DNA from: Ephydatia muelleri
Taxonomy: Eukaryota > Porifera > Demospongiae > Spongillida > Spongillidae
DNA length: 64,000 nucleotides
Direction of reading: 5' to 3'
NCBI GenBank assembly: GCA_013339895.1
Contig: JABACO010000003.1
Span: forward strand, 8,663,662-8,727,661
Shown here piece after piece: positions 46,251-57,324 of this stretch. The translations under genes were made by a program, and so were the position numbers. Every line of letters starts with the position of its first letter. Position 1 is the stretch's first letter. The notes beneath the pieces are model-generated. The model saw only the letters and a list, made by a program, of their open reading frames with translations. It had not been told where the DNA came from and made no database searches.

Positions 46251-46861
46251 CCTGATTGGGAATGTAATATCCTTAGTTTTTATGTCAGGCAGAGGCACAG
46301 ATTTACTTCTTGGTTTAAATACGTGCCCTTGCACACAACCCCAAATGTGCCCCATCCTTTGACAGTTCGATTGTTATGGAGTGCCTTGGCACTGTGATCA
46401 ATTCAGAAATGTTTTTGCCAGAGGCAGTTTGGTTCAGTATCAGTTTTATTGCTACTTTAAAACTTACCGATGGAGGGGTCATTTGCACAACAAGGCTCAT
46501 CTCTATATTTCCATGTTAATACAATTAGAGACAACTCAAGTACTCATATCATGATTATGATTGAATTAACCAACCTTGAGTTAGGTCTATGACACAGCTA
46601 CTGCTGTTCTCAATATGAACATCTGTTACATGAGCAATTGGGCTGGCACCTAAAAGCATAAAAGAATTGGATGCCCTTACACTACTGCATCCTTTGGTAC
46701 TCTATCTTATTAGATGCAACAGTATAGGATGTACATGTGCACAAACCATGCTAATCATTTTCCCCGATACATGCATCACTTTGTACCATTCATTCGACCA
46801 TACTCAGTGTTCAGTATGTTGTGGCTTATTATTGTATGATATATTATGTACAGTTATGGAA

Positions 46862-47227
46862 CTTTAAAACCCACTTTCACTTCTGCAAGTGGCGCTCTTT
46901 CTCAGTAAAGCACCATCTCCCACACCACCTCTGCCTGCATACAAATGATACAAAATATGAAAGGGTGTTAATTCATACTAATTCTCACTCTTAACACTCA
47001 TAGCATCCTCACCAACATCTGCATGTGAGATGGTAGCAAGTGAAAGGGATATAATTTTTATATGCTTTGTTTCAATGTAAAACCTACTCTCACTTCTGAG
47101 AGAGCTCTTTATCAGTACAGTGCCAACACTTACACCACTTTGCCCTGCATACAGAATGAAACCGAAGTGAAAATGCATACTTATTCTCACTCTTAAATCT
47201 TGTAGTCAGCATAGATAGACAATGTGT

Positions 47228-47260
<33 letters not shown>

Positions 47261-47389
47261 GTCGTCACCACCACCACCACCACCACCACCACCACCACCA
47301 CCACCACCACCACCACCACCACCACCACCACCACCACCACCACCACCACCACCACCACCACCACCACCACCACCACCACCACCACCACC

Positions 47390-47457
<68 letters not shown>

Positions 47458-47464
47458 CATCATC

Positions 47465-47496
<32 letters not shown>

Positions 47497-47869
47497 ATGG
47501 TAACAAATGAAAGGAAAATTGAGACCAATTTGTTACTCTCACGTTTGCAAAAGCTCTTTCTCAGTACCGCACCGTAACCATCACCTCGGCCTGCATACAT
47601 AATGAAACCAAAATTGAAGTGAAGTTAATGCACTCATTCCTCACTCTTATCACTCTTATCACTCTTATCACTCGAATGAAGTAGCATCAACATCAACATC
47701 TGCATATGGAACGGTAGCAAGGTAAATACTTTGATGTAATGTGATACTCTCACTTCTACAAGAGCTCTTTCTCGCTTCATCAATACCACCTCGGCCTGCA
47801 TACAGAATGATACCTAAATACATACTTATTCTCACCTTTAAAACTCGTAGTCAGCATATATATAGCAAA

Positions 47870-47901
<32 letters not shown>

Positions 47902-47930
47902 GAACAAGAACTTCTGCAATACAAAAATAC
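46862..47930. repeat. Tandem repeat of about 210-220 bp units with nested ATC/CAC tracts
   Basis: Units begin CTCACTTCTNNAAGAGCTCTTTCTCAGTAC, continue with CACCTCGGCCTGCATACA and ATTCTCACTCTTAA, and recur near 46880, 47090, 47535 and 47745. Trinucleotide tracts expanded inside the units at 47228-47496 and 47871-47900. Confidence 0.75.
47228..47496. repeat. Compound trinucleotide microsatellite (ATC)n(ACC)n(ATC)n
   Basis: About 270 bases: ATC units, GTCGTC, about 45 ACC units, then ATC units with two interruptions. Poly-His, poly-Thr, poly-Gly and poly-Asp frames across it are artefacts. Confidence 0.95.
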
Positions 47931-48008
47931 TATACATGTGCCTAGTGAATCCTAAACACTGTTCCAATGTGTTGTTTTCACGTACCAACAGTCAGGATAG
48001 AATCTTAC

Positions 48009-48269
48009 TCCAAACATCTCCTTTTTGTTATCTGCGGTTCGTTTCTTGTCAATGGACTTAGGCGCAGAAAACTTCTCGGCTCTTCCCTGACTGCAATACT
48101 TTTTATAGGTTTTCACAACTGTATCAAAAAGAGACTCATCTTCCTCATCTGCTACGAGGCGTTTGGAACCGGTTTTCATTTTGATTAAGGACGCACGCAC
48201 ATCATTCTGGAATACCTCTCGCCGTTCGCCATCACTGTCCCCGGCATCAGTGCTACTACTCGTCGCCAT
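48009..48269 (-). CDS. Probable first coding exon of an unknown gene
   Basis: The ATG at 48269 (MATSSSTDAGDSDGERREVF) opens 87 codons rich in Asp, Glu, Lys and Ser and ends exactly in phase 0 at a consensus donor, TTTGGA|GTAAGATT. Continued reading past the donor soon meets a stop, as expected for an intron. I do not recognise the protein, and no following exon was found in the repeat-rich sequence below 48000. Confidence 0.4.
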
Positions 48270-50397
48270 CGCGCGTACGACCGATGCGTAACGTAACTCG
48301 TATCAATTAGGACAGGTATAGGAATTGTGTGTGCATGTTCGTGTTTCGTATGGTGTACGTGGTGTTTTGTGTTCTTGATGTATTCTGCATGACTGTGATT
48401 ATATAAATTGCACACATTTATTTATTATGGTGATCATAAATCAATGGAATCACATGTACGTGACATTGATTGACAGTGTGCATTGAGCTTAGACCATTAC
48501 GGAATATACTACTTCAAATTTAGAGATCACAACTGTTCATACTGCAGATTCATAGACAACTGGGTATGACCGCATGACATCCATTGCAGCTTGAGTTGCA
48601 TCTGTGACCAAAAGATTAACTTCTGTTCTACAAATTCAAAGTCTTTGTAAAGATACATCTCACACTCCCACATGTACATACACAGTGCATACACACACAC
48701 ACATACACATGCATGTACATAATACTCACACAAACACACACACACACATTGGTATCAGATTAAACCCCACCAAACAGACATAGACTGTTGCGATGGTTTG
48801 AAAGGTAAATGTTATACAATGCCAACAATGCACAGTTGTTTAGGACAATGACATGGAGTATAACGCATATTATTTTTAACATCAACACTATCACATGCAA
48901 GACTGTACGAAGTGTATTTCGTTAAATAAGATGCCTGATGTTTCAAATTCGGGATGATAAAATGATGAAATATATGTATTGCTTCAGAATATTTCAGTAT
49001 GCACAAGGAAACATTAAACCAAATCTGTACTAAAGTACACTACATCTACATTAGTTATTGTATAATGGGTCATTATTGAATATGAAAGTGGAGAAGAGGA
49101 TCGAAGATTACTGGGAAATAAGATGTATGAAAGTTGCTTCATCGTTCTGTTGCCATCATAATACAGTGAGCTGCTTTGTACCTTGTTACTTCAGCTGCTG
49201 TACGTCGCTCAGATGCTGCATGTATAGTGCACTTGGTGCATACTCTATATGCAAGAGGTATATGTTATGTTGAAGGAGTCTGGGGTGGTGAACCGTTAAC
49301 TGCAGCCATTAAGTGCTAAACAGTCAACATTTTCTCCCAGTCGTTCAGTTCCAGCAAAATTTTCCATGAGTAAAGTTCCAAACGAATACAAATGTGGTAG
49401 CGATATTATTGCAGAAATCTTCCTCTCAGGCGCCTTATATAAGACAGTACCTGCCCTTTGCTCCCTTCATGTACAAACTGATGCTGATACGTGTATTGCC
49501 CTACCCTATTCCTCGTGGCCCCCACCCCACTAGTGTATGTGTAAGTGTTGTGTGTGTTATATGCTATTGTGTTGTTCAAATATATATGTGTAACACAATG
49601 TGTGCACATGAAAAGGGTGTGCATGAGAATGGCCATGTACTGTACTCTGTAACTGTGACTGCAATGTGATCAGGGGGTTGGGAACCCTCCCCCTGTCAAT
49701 CCATGTACATGAAAAATGTGTACAAATTGTTACATCACAACGCAAAGCAAATGTTACGACCCAGGCACTAGGTTTATCGCACTTTGTCAATTGTCTTCAT
49801 AATGACGTCTTTATGGTCGCCATTGCCCACCTTGACCACATACAATGATACAGAGGTAACACTATTTTAAAATAGATTCAGAGGCCTGTTTATCTGTTTG
49901 TACGGAACTACTGTAGCTTGTGGATGTGGGGGGAAAAATGATACAATGTTCTCTGCACATATGTTGTATACCATATAACAGCCTCTCAATCTATTCATAG
50001 ATTGTACAGGCATTGGCTTCCTCTGTATAAACATTATCACCCCCACAGTTCACCTGTGTCTAGTGTGAAACATCCATAAGAACAAGAACATGTAAAATGG
50101 ATGTGAGCGAGTGATGTGCATGTGCTGCAAAATATAGAAACCCTAATTCATAACCCCAATTGAACATACTGTACTTAAGGTATGGCACTTGCAAGTAATA
50201 GTTCACACATGAAGGAATTTGTATAATTCAAATGCAATTAATATACAAACAATAGTCACTGATTTACTGCAGCTTACAAAACAACTGCTAACCAACAATA
50301 AACTAATTTGAGATTTATATCTGCTTGTTTAAGACGCAAGGTAGCAAACAATGCTCTTGTTGCCAAAAAGTCAGGATAAAATGGGGGGTGGTGCCGG
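48270..50397. other. Intergenic, no gene recognised
   Basis: Short CA/TG tracts at 48680-48750; otherwise AT-rich. The part at 50170-50385 is the inverted counterpart of 46062-46250. Confidence 0.45.
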
Positions 50398-51784
50398 CTA
50401 AATTTTTCGATGCAAACGAGCAAGGCAATCAGGACTGATCATCCTGGTGCAATTCTCGGCACCAATGCCTATATAATTGAGAAATATGTACAATTGTGTA
50501 CTTGATGTGTATATACAATGCCTACCTTGATAAGCAGAGAGGTAATACAGATCATCTGGAGCACCATTTGGACAACTAGCAAGCCTATTGTTACGAATTT
50601 TGTGTCTGTTCCAACGCTTTTTGAATTCATCTAATTCCTTCCGCAGTAAAGGAAGAAAAACAAATCCAGCAATATGACTGCAGAGGGAAAATGAAATAAT
50701 GCAAGGTATTATTGCTGCAAACAATGATAACAATTACTACCGTTGCAACAGATTATCAGGATCATAAAGGCAGTGGAAACCAGTGTCTAAGGTGTTGAGT
50801 GGCAACCTTTGTTGATATACTTGTATAATTATACAAATGCCTATTATACCTACCTTGAAAAAGTTGATCCACCAATCACTTCTTGATTTTCTAAGCTGAG
50901 ACCACCAACTTCAATTCGCTACAAAAATTGTGTCATATTACTGCATAGCATATCAAATTCTCCTCTCACAGAGTTTTTGATAGAGCTTCCAAACAAAAAA
51001 CTATATTTCCCTGCATTGGTGTCTGGATGCTCATGTCGTAACACCATTTGGCATAAAGCAGCAACAACATTTTCAGTGCCACAGTCAGCTCTGACAAGTG
51101 TGGGACACCCTTAAGCGCAACCATACATTGGAGGTGAGCAAGTGATGCACACATGCTGCAAAATATACAAACTTGATCCCGATTGAGCATATTATAATGA
51201 CAGCAATATAATCACAACATTCTCTTTTGTAGCACAATACATACGTGGATGGCAATTGAGCAAACAACATACCAGCCAGTTTTAAAACTGCACGCAAATA
51301 AAAGTGAGCCACAACGTATGTATGGATCATTGTTGGTGGTATAGCAACCTCTAGCCACAGTATTTTATGTGAAAACCTGATACAGAATTTTTGCTCAACA
51401 TCACAACTTTTTTCTTGTGGCAATTTACCCGTCAATACAAGCATGGATGGGAAAGCCAAATGGTTTCAACTTGTCATAGCCATCCATGTGCCAGCACCAG
51501 TTTGGACCCTAAAAGAAAGCCACAAATAATAACATGTATGAAACAATACAAATAACCTTATTCTGATAGATTCGCCTTTGGAGCTTGTGCTGCTTCGTTT
51601 GTGCCGTGCCGTTAGGATCAGCTATAGCTAGCAGCATCATTACTGTGGACCTGCGCAGTAGAATGATTCAATGCTTATGCCCAGGACGACAGGTATTAAT
51701 CATTGTGCACCGTTGTACACTAAAGCCGTATTTGGTTTCTAGCAGTCTCCACATGGCTCGGTACCCCAACAAGCCGTTAGAGGT
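50398..51784 (-). CDS. Intron-rich integrase-core gene (at least nine exons), one frame lesion
   Basis: Exons on the minus strand, all with GT-AG borders and mostly matching phases: 51784-51711, 51650-51557, 51508-51429, 51376-51273, 51109-50970, 50918-50854, 50806-50741, 50677-50526, 50468-50398. Motifs in order: LLGYRAMWRLLETKYGFSV, WHMDGYDKLKPFGFPIHACI with the first Asp, FSHKILWLEV, LVRADCGTEN with the second Asp, SSIKNSRIE with Glu 41 residues later (D,D40,E), WWSQLRKSRSDWWINFF, and WNRHKIRNNR with GAPDDLYYLSAYQG. This is the metazoan multi-exon integrase-core family related to retroviral and Ginger-type integrases. In exon 6 one base is missing between Glu and WW, so the frame breaks there unless it is a sequence error. 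The start of exon 7 is ambiguous. Upstream exons probably lie in the right arm, where TTWLKKRMAELGLRRR looks like the N-terminal helix-turn-helix. Function is DNA strand transfer in ancestors; the present role is unknown. Confidence 0.8.
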
Positions 51785-51847
51785 CTGTATCTCGATCTAT
51801 ACATGATACACAAAATATCACCAGGACCATACACATGTATGTGTACC

Positions 51848-52254
51848 TTGATCGCGGCAAACACCAAAGCGATGGGTGTTTGACTACATGCACAGCCGCC
51901 TTCTTAGGCCAAGTTCAGCCATTCTTTTCTTGAGCCAAGTGGTACTGCGCGTAATGAACGAAGTTGTAATCGTACAATTCACTTCACACTCCTCACTCAC
52001 TCACCCGACTGCAACAGGGTGTAACAGACGCAGATAGGATAACATTATTGCCACTGATGTTCTTCTCCAGTACCGCAGTTCCTAAATACGTACCGCACAC
52101 ACGCGAGTGAAATAGAGTCATGCAAAGGCCCGGGCGGGCGAGATAAGGACCAACCCGGTTTGCTAAACTTACGATCCACCTCGGGGTCGTATCGCCGTGC
52201 CATGCGTGTCACACGTGAGAGCTAAAGATAGCTATAACACGAATGACGTAACCT
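51848..52254 (-). repeat. Right arm of the inverted duplication, with 5' region of the integrase gene
   Basis: Reverse complement of 45649-46054 with few differences. Read on the minus strand it holds a possible first exon, ATG at 52203 (MARRYDPEVD, then GATC|GTAAGTTT), and the exon-like stretch around 51885-51943 encoding TTWLKKRMAELGLRRR. The outer end is AATGACGTAACCT; no target duplication is visible outside the two arms. Confidence 0.8.
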
Positions 52255-52324
52255 GATACAATCTTTCAATACGGGGAAAAAAAAAAAGAAAGAAATTACA
52301 AATAAGTGAATTTCGTTCCACTTG

Positions 52325-54091
52325 TCATTTCAATTTATCCAGTTCGGCTTTTTTGTATTCATACTTTTCTTTTTCAGTCAACGCCGCCTGTTTCAACCAA
52401 TCTAAAATCTCAGTGCATTTATTAAGTTTCTTAATTGAAACATTGCTCGATGCAATATTCCTTTTTACTTGGTACACGTAAGCTTCCAGGTCATTTCTGG
52501 CCTTTTGCGCAGCACGAACTTTATCGTCCTCCTGTTTCATTCTTTTCTCAATCAGCAAACGCTCATCAATCTGAACGACACTCAGCCTCCCATCTTGTTT
52601 TAAGGTAATCTTGCCACAGCTGCCTTGTACTGTCTCAGTAGCAGTCACACTCAGAATGCCATTACTGTCCATGTCAAATATTGACGCGAGCTGTGGTACG
52701 CCCCGAAGTGCGCGGGGAATGTTTTCAAGCTGAAATACACCCAACTGATTGTTATCTTTAACCATTGCTCGCTCACCTTCATACACTGAGAACGTTGCAG
52801 CAGTCTGGTAGTCATAGCGAGTAGTAAATGTGCGGGATATAGTAAATGGTATGCGTGTGTTGCGCTTAACTACTGTTGTCATATCACCAAAGCCGGTCTC
52901 AATGCCCAAAGCAAGGGGTGTCACATCTTTTAATACAATACCACTTAATTTTTTACTTGTATCCCCAAAGAGGATGGCTGCTTGAATAGCAGCACCATAC
53001 GCAACGGCTTCGTCAACATTAATGCTTGTATTTAGTTCCTTGCCCTTGAAGAATTCTTTCACTTTATCTTGAACCATGGTTATGCGCGAAGAACCACCAG
53101 TCATGATAATCTCGTCAATATCACTAATTAGTAGTTTTGCACTATCCAAAGCATCTGTAATTAAATGTATAGTGCGGTCAAATTTTTCCATATTAAGAGC
53201 GTCAAAGTACGCCCTAGTAATACGAATAGATTTGCCACCAAATGTAATGTCTTGATGCGTTGTAGTTGTGAATTTTCTTTTGGCAGTTTCACACAATTCG
53301 CGCAGTTGTCTTTTACCATCATCGGTGATTTTTACGTTTTGATCTGATAATTTACCTTCTATGTCACGCTGAAGTACATGAGTAAAGTCTTGGCCTCCAA
53401 GATGGGTGTCCCCACTTGTGGAAACTACTTCAAGGCTACCTCCGTCAACCCTCAAGATTGAGATATCGAAGGTTCCTCCCCCAAGGTCATATATCAAAAC
53501 GGTCCTTTTAGTTTGATAACTCGTACGGTTCCGATACATGTAAGCCATTGCCGCAGCGCATGGTTCACTCATTAGTCTTAGTACAGTTAAACCTGCTAAT
53601 TTAGCAGCATCCATAGTGGCTTGACGTTGTGAGATGTCAAAATATTCTGGTATTGTCACAACAGCATGTGTAACCGGTTTCATCAAACTTTTCTCTGCCA
53701 TCTCTTTCAATTCCATAATGAGTTTAGATGAAATTAACTCGGGAGAATGAAAGACAGTCGCGCTTTTCCGTTGGATCTTAAAGTGCGGCTCACCATCTAT
53801 ATTAGTGACGATGAATTCATGTCTGTGAGTTTTTATGTCCTCTTGCACCGTTTTGTCATGGAATTTTCTGCCGATCAGTCTTTTAGAATCAAAAATCAAA
53901 TTTTTTGGGTCACATACACTGCTTCTGGCATTATTTCCAACCACAACGTTTTCTTCTGTGAAGGCTACCTCACTTGCAACTATACGTGTACCCTGCACAT
54001 CAGTGAAAACGTCAACAGCGTCGTTGTAAAATGCAGCAACGCAGGAATAGGTTGTACCAAGATCAATCCCTATAGCCACGGACGCTGCCAT
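52325..54091 (-). CDS. HSP70-family chaperone, intronless, without EEVD
   Basis: 588 residues from [20 protein letters not shown]; an in-frame ATG three codons earlier (54100) is possible. ATPase motifs are intact: [41 protein letters not shown] and [11 protein letters not shown]. The substrate-binding beta domain is present ([24 protein letters not shown]) and a shortened helical lid follows, ending AELDKLK. Typical cytosolic HSP70s are about 640 residues and end EEVD; here the tail and that co-chaperone docking motif are missing, and no KDEL or signal peptide is seen. It is an ATP-dependent chaperone of cytosolic type, with a divergent or stress-specific role inferred. It is divergently arranged with the HSP70-like gene at 56011. 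Confidence 0.92.
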   Translation of the reverse strand: MAASVAIGIDLGTTYSCVAAFYNDAVDVFTDVQGTRIVASEVAFTEENVVVGNNARSSVCDPKNLIFDSKRLIGRKFHDKTVQEDIKTHRHEFIVTNIDGEPHFKIQRKSATVFHSPELISSKLIMELKEMAEKSLMKPVTHAVVTIPEYFDISQRQATMDAAKLAGLTVLRLMSEPCAAAMAYMYRNRTSYQTKRTVLIYDLGGGTFDISILRVDGGSLEVVSTSGDTHLGGQDFTHVLQRDIEGKLSDQNVKITDDGKRQLRELCETAKRKFTTTTHQDITFGGKSIRITRAYFDALNMEKFDRTIHLITDALDSAKLLISDIDEIIMTGGSSRITMVQDKVKEFFKGKELNTSINVDEAVAYGAAIQAAILFGDTSKKLSGIVLKDVTPLALGIETGFGDMTTVVKRNTRIPFTISRTFTTRYDYQTAATFSVYEGERAMVKDNNQLGVFQLENIPRALRGVPQLASIFDMDSNGILSVTATETVQGSCGKITLKQDGRLSVVQIDERLLIEKRMKQEDDKVRAAQKARNDLEAYVYQVKRNIASSNVSIKKLNKCTEILDWLKQAALTEKEKYEYKKAELDKLK

Positions 54092-54135
54092 TCTGATCAA
54101 TTAAGCATGCACGATATTTGAGCAGATGAAGTATT

Positions 54136-54150
54136 CAATTTAAATACAAG
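54136..54150 (-). promoter_or_regulatory. Possible TATA-like element of the HSP70 gene
   Basis: On the minus strand TTGTATTTAAATTG lies about 50 bases before the start codon. Heat-shock elements were not convincingly identified. Confidence 0.25.
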
Positions 54151-54164
54151 TTTTGCATGAGTAC

Positions 54165-54330
54165 CTGCCCGACCCCCCTGGGTGTCTACATCGCTAATTT
54201 ACGTAAACCTATCACAATGAACTGCATGATAAGTCAGCAGGGACTGATTTTTTACCGTCTACTGAATGCTGACGGATCAGTTTATTGTGATAGGGGCATA
54301 GTTCATTGAATATCTTCAGTAGCAATTTAA
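54165..54330. mobile_element. Palindromic MITE copy 1
   Basis: CTGGGTGTCTACATCGCTAA, then CCTATCACAATGAACTG, and on the other side CAGTTTATTGTGATAGG, its inverted repeat. The outer right end is lost. Same family as 54575-54735 and 54975-55140. Confidence 0.65.
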
Positions 54331-54574
54331 ATACCCGAGAAGAGATTTTGAATGGGACTGGGTACTATCAATGTCGGCATGATTACTCTTAATCCTCATT
54401 TGTGTACCATGTTGTTAAGATTTGGCTGTGTAGTTTTGTTTTCAAAAAGCGCAGACTCTTATGACACGGAGCCATGCAACGCAAAATGGTTTTTCTTTGT
54501 GATATCGATCGATTGCGACGAAATGATACAACTCTTGGCTGCAGCACTAGAGTCACATTTTTTTTAATGATTTC

Positions 54575-54735
54575 ATCATCGCCCCCATGGGTGTCTAGAT
54601 CGCTAAGTAAGAAGGTAAATGAAATGCCAGGTCAGCGGACTAATTTATCCCCCGTGTCCTGAATGTATCAGTTCATTGTGATAGGCCTATGTCAAGTTCT
54701 TCTTAATTACCAATCTCGACAGCCATGGGGTGGTG
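54575..54735. mobile_element. Palindromic MITE copy 2
   Basis: Starts CCCCATGGGTGTCTAGATCG and ends ATCTCGACAGCCATGGGG; inner ATCAGTTCATTGTGATAGG matches the other copies. Confidence 0.65.
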
Positions 54736-54779
54736 GTGGTGGTGGAGGAGGAGTAGGAGGAAGAGGAAAAGGAGATGAA

Positions 54780-54845
54780 GAGGAGGATTGTAAAATGCTG
54801 TTGAAAAAAATGCAGCAACGCAGTAATATTGGTTGTACCAAGATG
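54780..54845 (-). pseudogene. Relic of an HSP70 N-terminus
   Basis: The + strand sequence ATGCAGCAACGCAG followed by GGTTGTACCAAGAT is nearly the same as 54032-54062 within the HSP70 gene. On the minus strand it reads HLGTTNITALLHF, a decayed copy of the first ATP-binding motif. It suggests an older HSP70 copy once lay here. Confidence 0.55.
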
Positions 54846-54974
54846 GTCCGTGTATAAATCAATCATTAGTTATTCAAATTAACTACATAAAGATTAGGAC
54901 CCAAAATCGCATTCTTCGTCTCAATTGATTTGTAATACTAATATTGCGCCAATATTGACACATTTTGTATTCTT

Positions 54975-55140
54975 CAGCCCCATGGGTGTCTAGATCTCGA
55001 ATTAAGATAAAACGTGACCTATCACAATGAACTGATCGGTCAGCACTGCACCGTGTACTGAATGCTGTACCGATCAGTTCATCGTCATATAGGTTTACAT
55101 AAAGTTCTCCTTAATTAGTGATCTAGACACCCGTGAGGTG
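54975..55140. mobile_element. Palindromic MITE copy 3 (most complete)
   Basis: Left CATGGGTGTCTAGATCTCGA and right TGATCTAGACACCCGTGAGG are inverted ends; inside, AACTGATCGG and CCGATCAGTT pair around a short loop. About 165 bp in all. Confidence 0.75.
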
Positions 55141-55937
55141 GAAGATGAGGATGATGACGGAGACAAATGTTATACAGGTTACTCAGTTATTACTCTATCC
55201 TCCAAGGCATGTTGACGTTTTCTTCACCGATGAAACGAATCCTATTCATATACATGCATACGTACATGCATAGGTTCTCCAACACATTCACTTTAACGGT
55301 CTTACTTCAACTAACGTAAACAAGTTTTCATGACATTTGCCACAAGGAATAACAGTTGGCTAACTTGATTTCAGATTCTGCTGTGCATCCGACCATTTAT
55401 AAAAGCTACTGCATAACCATGTACCAACATGTATATGAGTGTAACTCCTCTGGACGTTTTATAATGCACCCGGTGCCATCAGTAATGTTATGCTACGGGG
55501 ATTCAGTTGCCTACATTTACACCCGCAGCATAACATGAATATGATGGAACTCGATTTTGGCCCAGAGCGTAAGCTATACATGTCCATTCTCCGCGTAAAT
55601 TGCAGGCGGTAAAGATTGATCACACGATCAGAATGCATGGTAATAATGTAATTTTTCTTGCCCAGATGCGTTTTGACCTTTATCCGACGCCGCGTGCATA
55701 ACAATTGCGGCGGTCCCACCTGAAGAGGTACGTCTGTACTTCTGATCCCAGTGGCTGTGTGGCTGGGGTGGCAAACCCACGTACGTTCTCTTGTCAGTGT
55801 TTTCTAGTTTACCGGTAGATTATGCAGAGAACTACGGGTTTGCCCCCCCCCCCCCCCCCCCCCAATAAAAAAGCAAACCACCCTGTCTGATCCTTTACCT
55901 CCCTTGGAACCCAATACAAATTTAATAAAAGTGGGCT
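55141..55937. other. Spacer upstream of the HSP70-like gene
   Basis: No gene is recognised. A C run of about 19 bases lies at 55844-55862. Confidence 0.5.
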
Positions 55938-55945
55938 TATAAAAG
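55938..55945 (+). promoter_or_regulatory. TATA box of the HSP70-like gene
   Basis: TATAAAAG lies 73 bases before the ATG at 56011, a normal distance for a gene with a short 5' leader. Confidence 0.5.
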
Positions 55946-56010
55946 CTTGTGCGCACATAATTACCATACACGGCATGTGTATTTGTTACTGGTTCCTTAT
56001 CAATTTTAAG

Positions 56011-57324
56011 ATGTCGGGAGCTAAAATTGGAATAGACTTTGGAACAAGTTACCTTCGAGTTGGAATCTGCAGAAACAATGAATTTGAACTCATTTACAAT
56101 GAAATGCATAAGCCCAAAACGCCATGTAACGCAACATTTGAAGACGGAAAATGCATAATTGAGAGCTCCAGTGTTCAGTATATTGAAGAACACCTTCATA
56201 ATACAGTGTTTTGTGCCAAGCGACTTATTGGGCTAAATTATTCCGAAGCTGTAGCTCAAGCTAAGAAGCACAGTTGGCCTTTCAAAATAAAACGCAATGC
56301 CGATAAAGAACCAGTCATTGAGCTGGTTTGTAAAGGACAAAAAGTGAGACGATCCGTGGTTGAAATCGTATCGCTGTTTTTTTCCAAAGCGAAAGAAATG
56401 GCAGAATGTCATCTACAGCAAGTCGTTGAAGGTGCCATAGTCACCATCCCAGTCGGCTATAGTTCTTCGCAAGTGGAGGCAACTTTGAACGCTGGAATAA
56501 TCGCTGGATTTAAATCGTTGGATGCAATACACGAAACCCATGCCGCTGCATTCGCTTATTATGCAAAACAAAGCAAGACTGCGTTGCTGAATAAGGAGAC
56601 TATTTTGATGCTTCACCTAGGCGGAGGATCATTTGGGGTTTCGGTTTTTGAAATTTCCAACAAGCTGATTACTCCACTCCATACAATGGGTGATGCTCAT
56701 TTAGGAGGCGTGGAATTTGATACTGCAATTTTCGAGCATACAAAGACGAAAGTCGACTATCAATTTAATGAAGTAGAGCTTTTTCGTTTATACCGAAGCT
56801 GTGAAAAGGCCAAAACTCTTTTCGCATCGTGTTCTGAAGCTAAAGTACAATGTTTTCCAAAAGCGGATATCAAGATCAAAATCAATGAATTTGAAGAAAT
56901 TGATGATGTCAAAAAATATTTTGAAACAATAAGTACTTCTGTTGAGAACATAACCAACCGCTTTCCACTGGTCGGTAAAATTGTTTTCGTAGGAGGATCA
57001 ACACGTATCAAAGCAATTCAAGTGCGCCTTGAAAAGCTATTGCCTGATAAACAAATGAACCAGAGCTTGAACGATGAAGCAGCAGTGTATGGAGCGGCTC
57101 GCGTGGCTAGCTTTTCTCCAGATATTCGATGCCAGTATTGCGTTATACGAAATGTTGATAATCAATTGGCAACTGATCGCTTGCAAGTGTTAGCGCAACA
57201 AAATGAAGAAAGGGTGATTCGCGAAAGAGAAGATAAGCAGAGAAAAGAACGACTAAATACGATTGAAACCTCCATTTATGCTATGCAGAAGAACCTTGGT
57301 ATTTTGTGGAAAACGTTCTACTAA
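56011..57324 (+). CDS. Divergent HSP70-like protein with dead ATPase motifs and no substrate-binding beta domain
   Basis: The ATG at 56011 (MSGAKIGIDFGTSYLRVGIC) is preferred to one at 55975 because the HSP70 fold starts here. The nucleotide-binding domain is recognisable: IGIDFGTSYL, FCAKRLIG, HETHAAAFAY, LHLGGGSFGVS, DAHLGGVEFD and IVFVGGSTRIK. The second phosphate motif has His202, Ser207 and Gly209 where active HSP70s have Asp, Thr and Asp, so ATP hydrolysis is probably lost. From about residue 365 the protein passes directly to a charged helical lid (QQNEERVIREREDKQRKERL) with no beta domain. At 57300-57325 the frame ends in a stop, but the lid continues one frame over (ILSEVMKLGENAATDLEIKE) to about 57490, where ATGAAAG|GTAGATG may be a splice donor. 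A single-base indel or sequence error is likely. Full length would be near 500 residues. Confidence 0.8.
   Translation: MSGAKIGIDFGTSYLRVGICRNNEFELIYNEMHKPKTPCNATFEDGKCIIESSSVQYIEEHLHNTVFCAKRLIGLNYSEAVAQAKKHSWPFKIKRNADKEPVIELVCKGQKVRRSVVEIVSLFFSKAKEMAECHLQQVVEGAIVTIPVGYSSSQVEATLNAGIIAGFKSLDAIHETHAAAFAYYAKQSKTALLNKETILMLHLGGGSFGVSVFEISNKLITPLHTMGDAHLGGVEFDTAIFEHTKTKVDYQFNEVELFRLYRSCEKAKTLFASCSEAKVQCFPKADIKIKINEFEEIDDVKKYFETISTSVENITNRFPLVGKIVFVGGSTRIKAIQVRLEKLLPDKQMNQSLNDEAAVYGAARVASFSPDIRCQYCVIRNVDNQLATDRLQVLAQQNEERVIREREDKQRKERLNTIETSIYAMQKNLGILWKTFY

Noticed and set aside
47090..47577. Poly-His, poly-Thr, poly-Gly/Asp and poly-Val frames
   Set aside because: Translations of the ATC/ACC trinucleotide tract.
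45649..52254. Polinton or Ginger element bounded by the inverted arms
   Set aside because: No target duplication, no TGT/ACA ends and no polymerase or packaging genes between the arms; kept as an inverted duplication.
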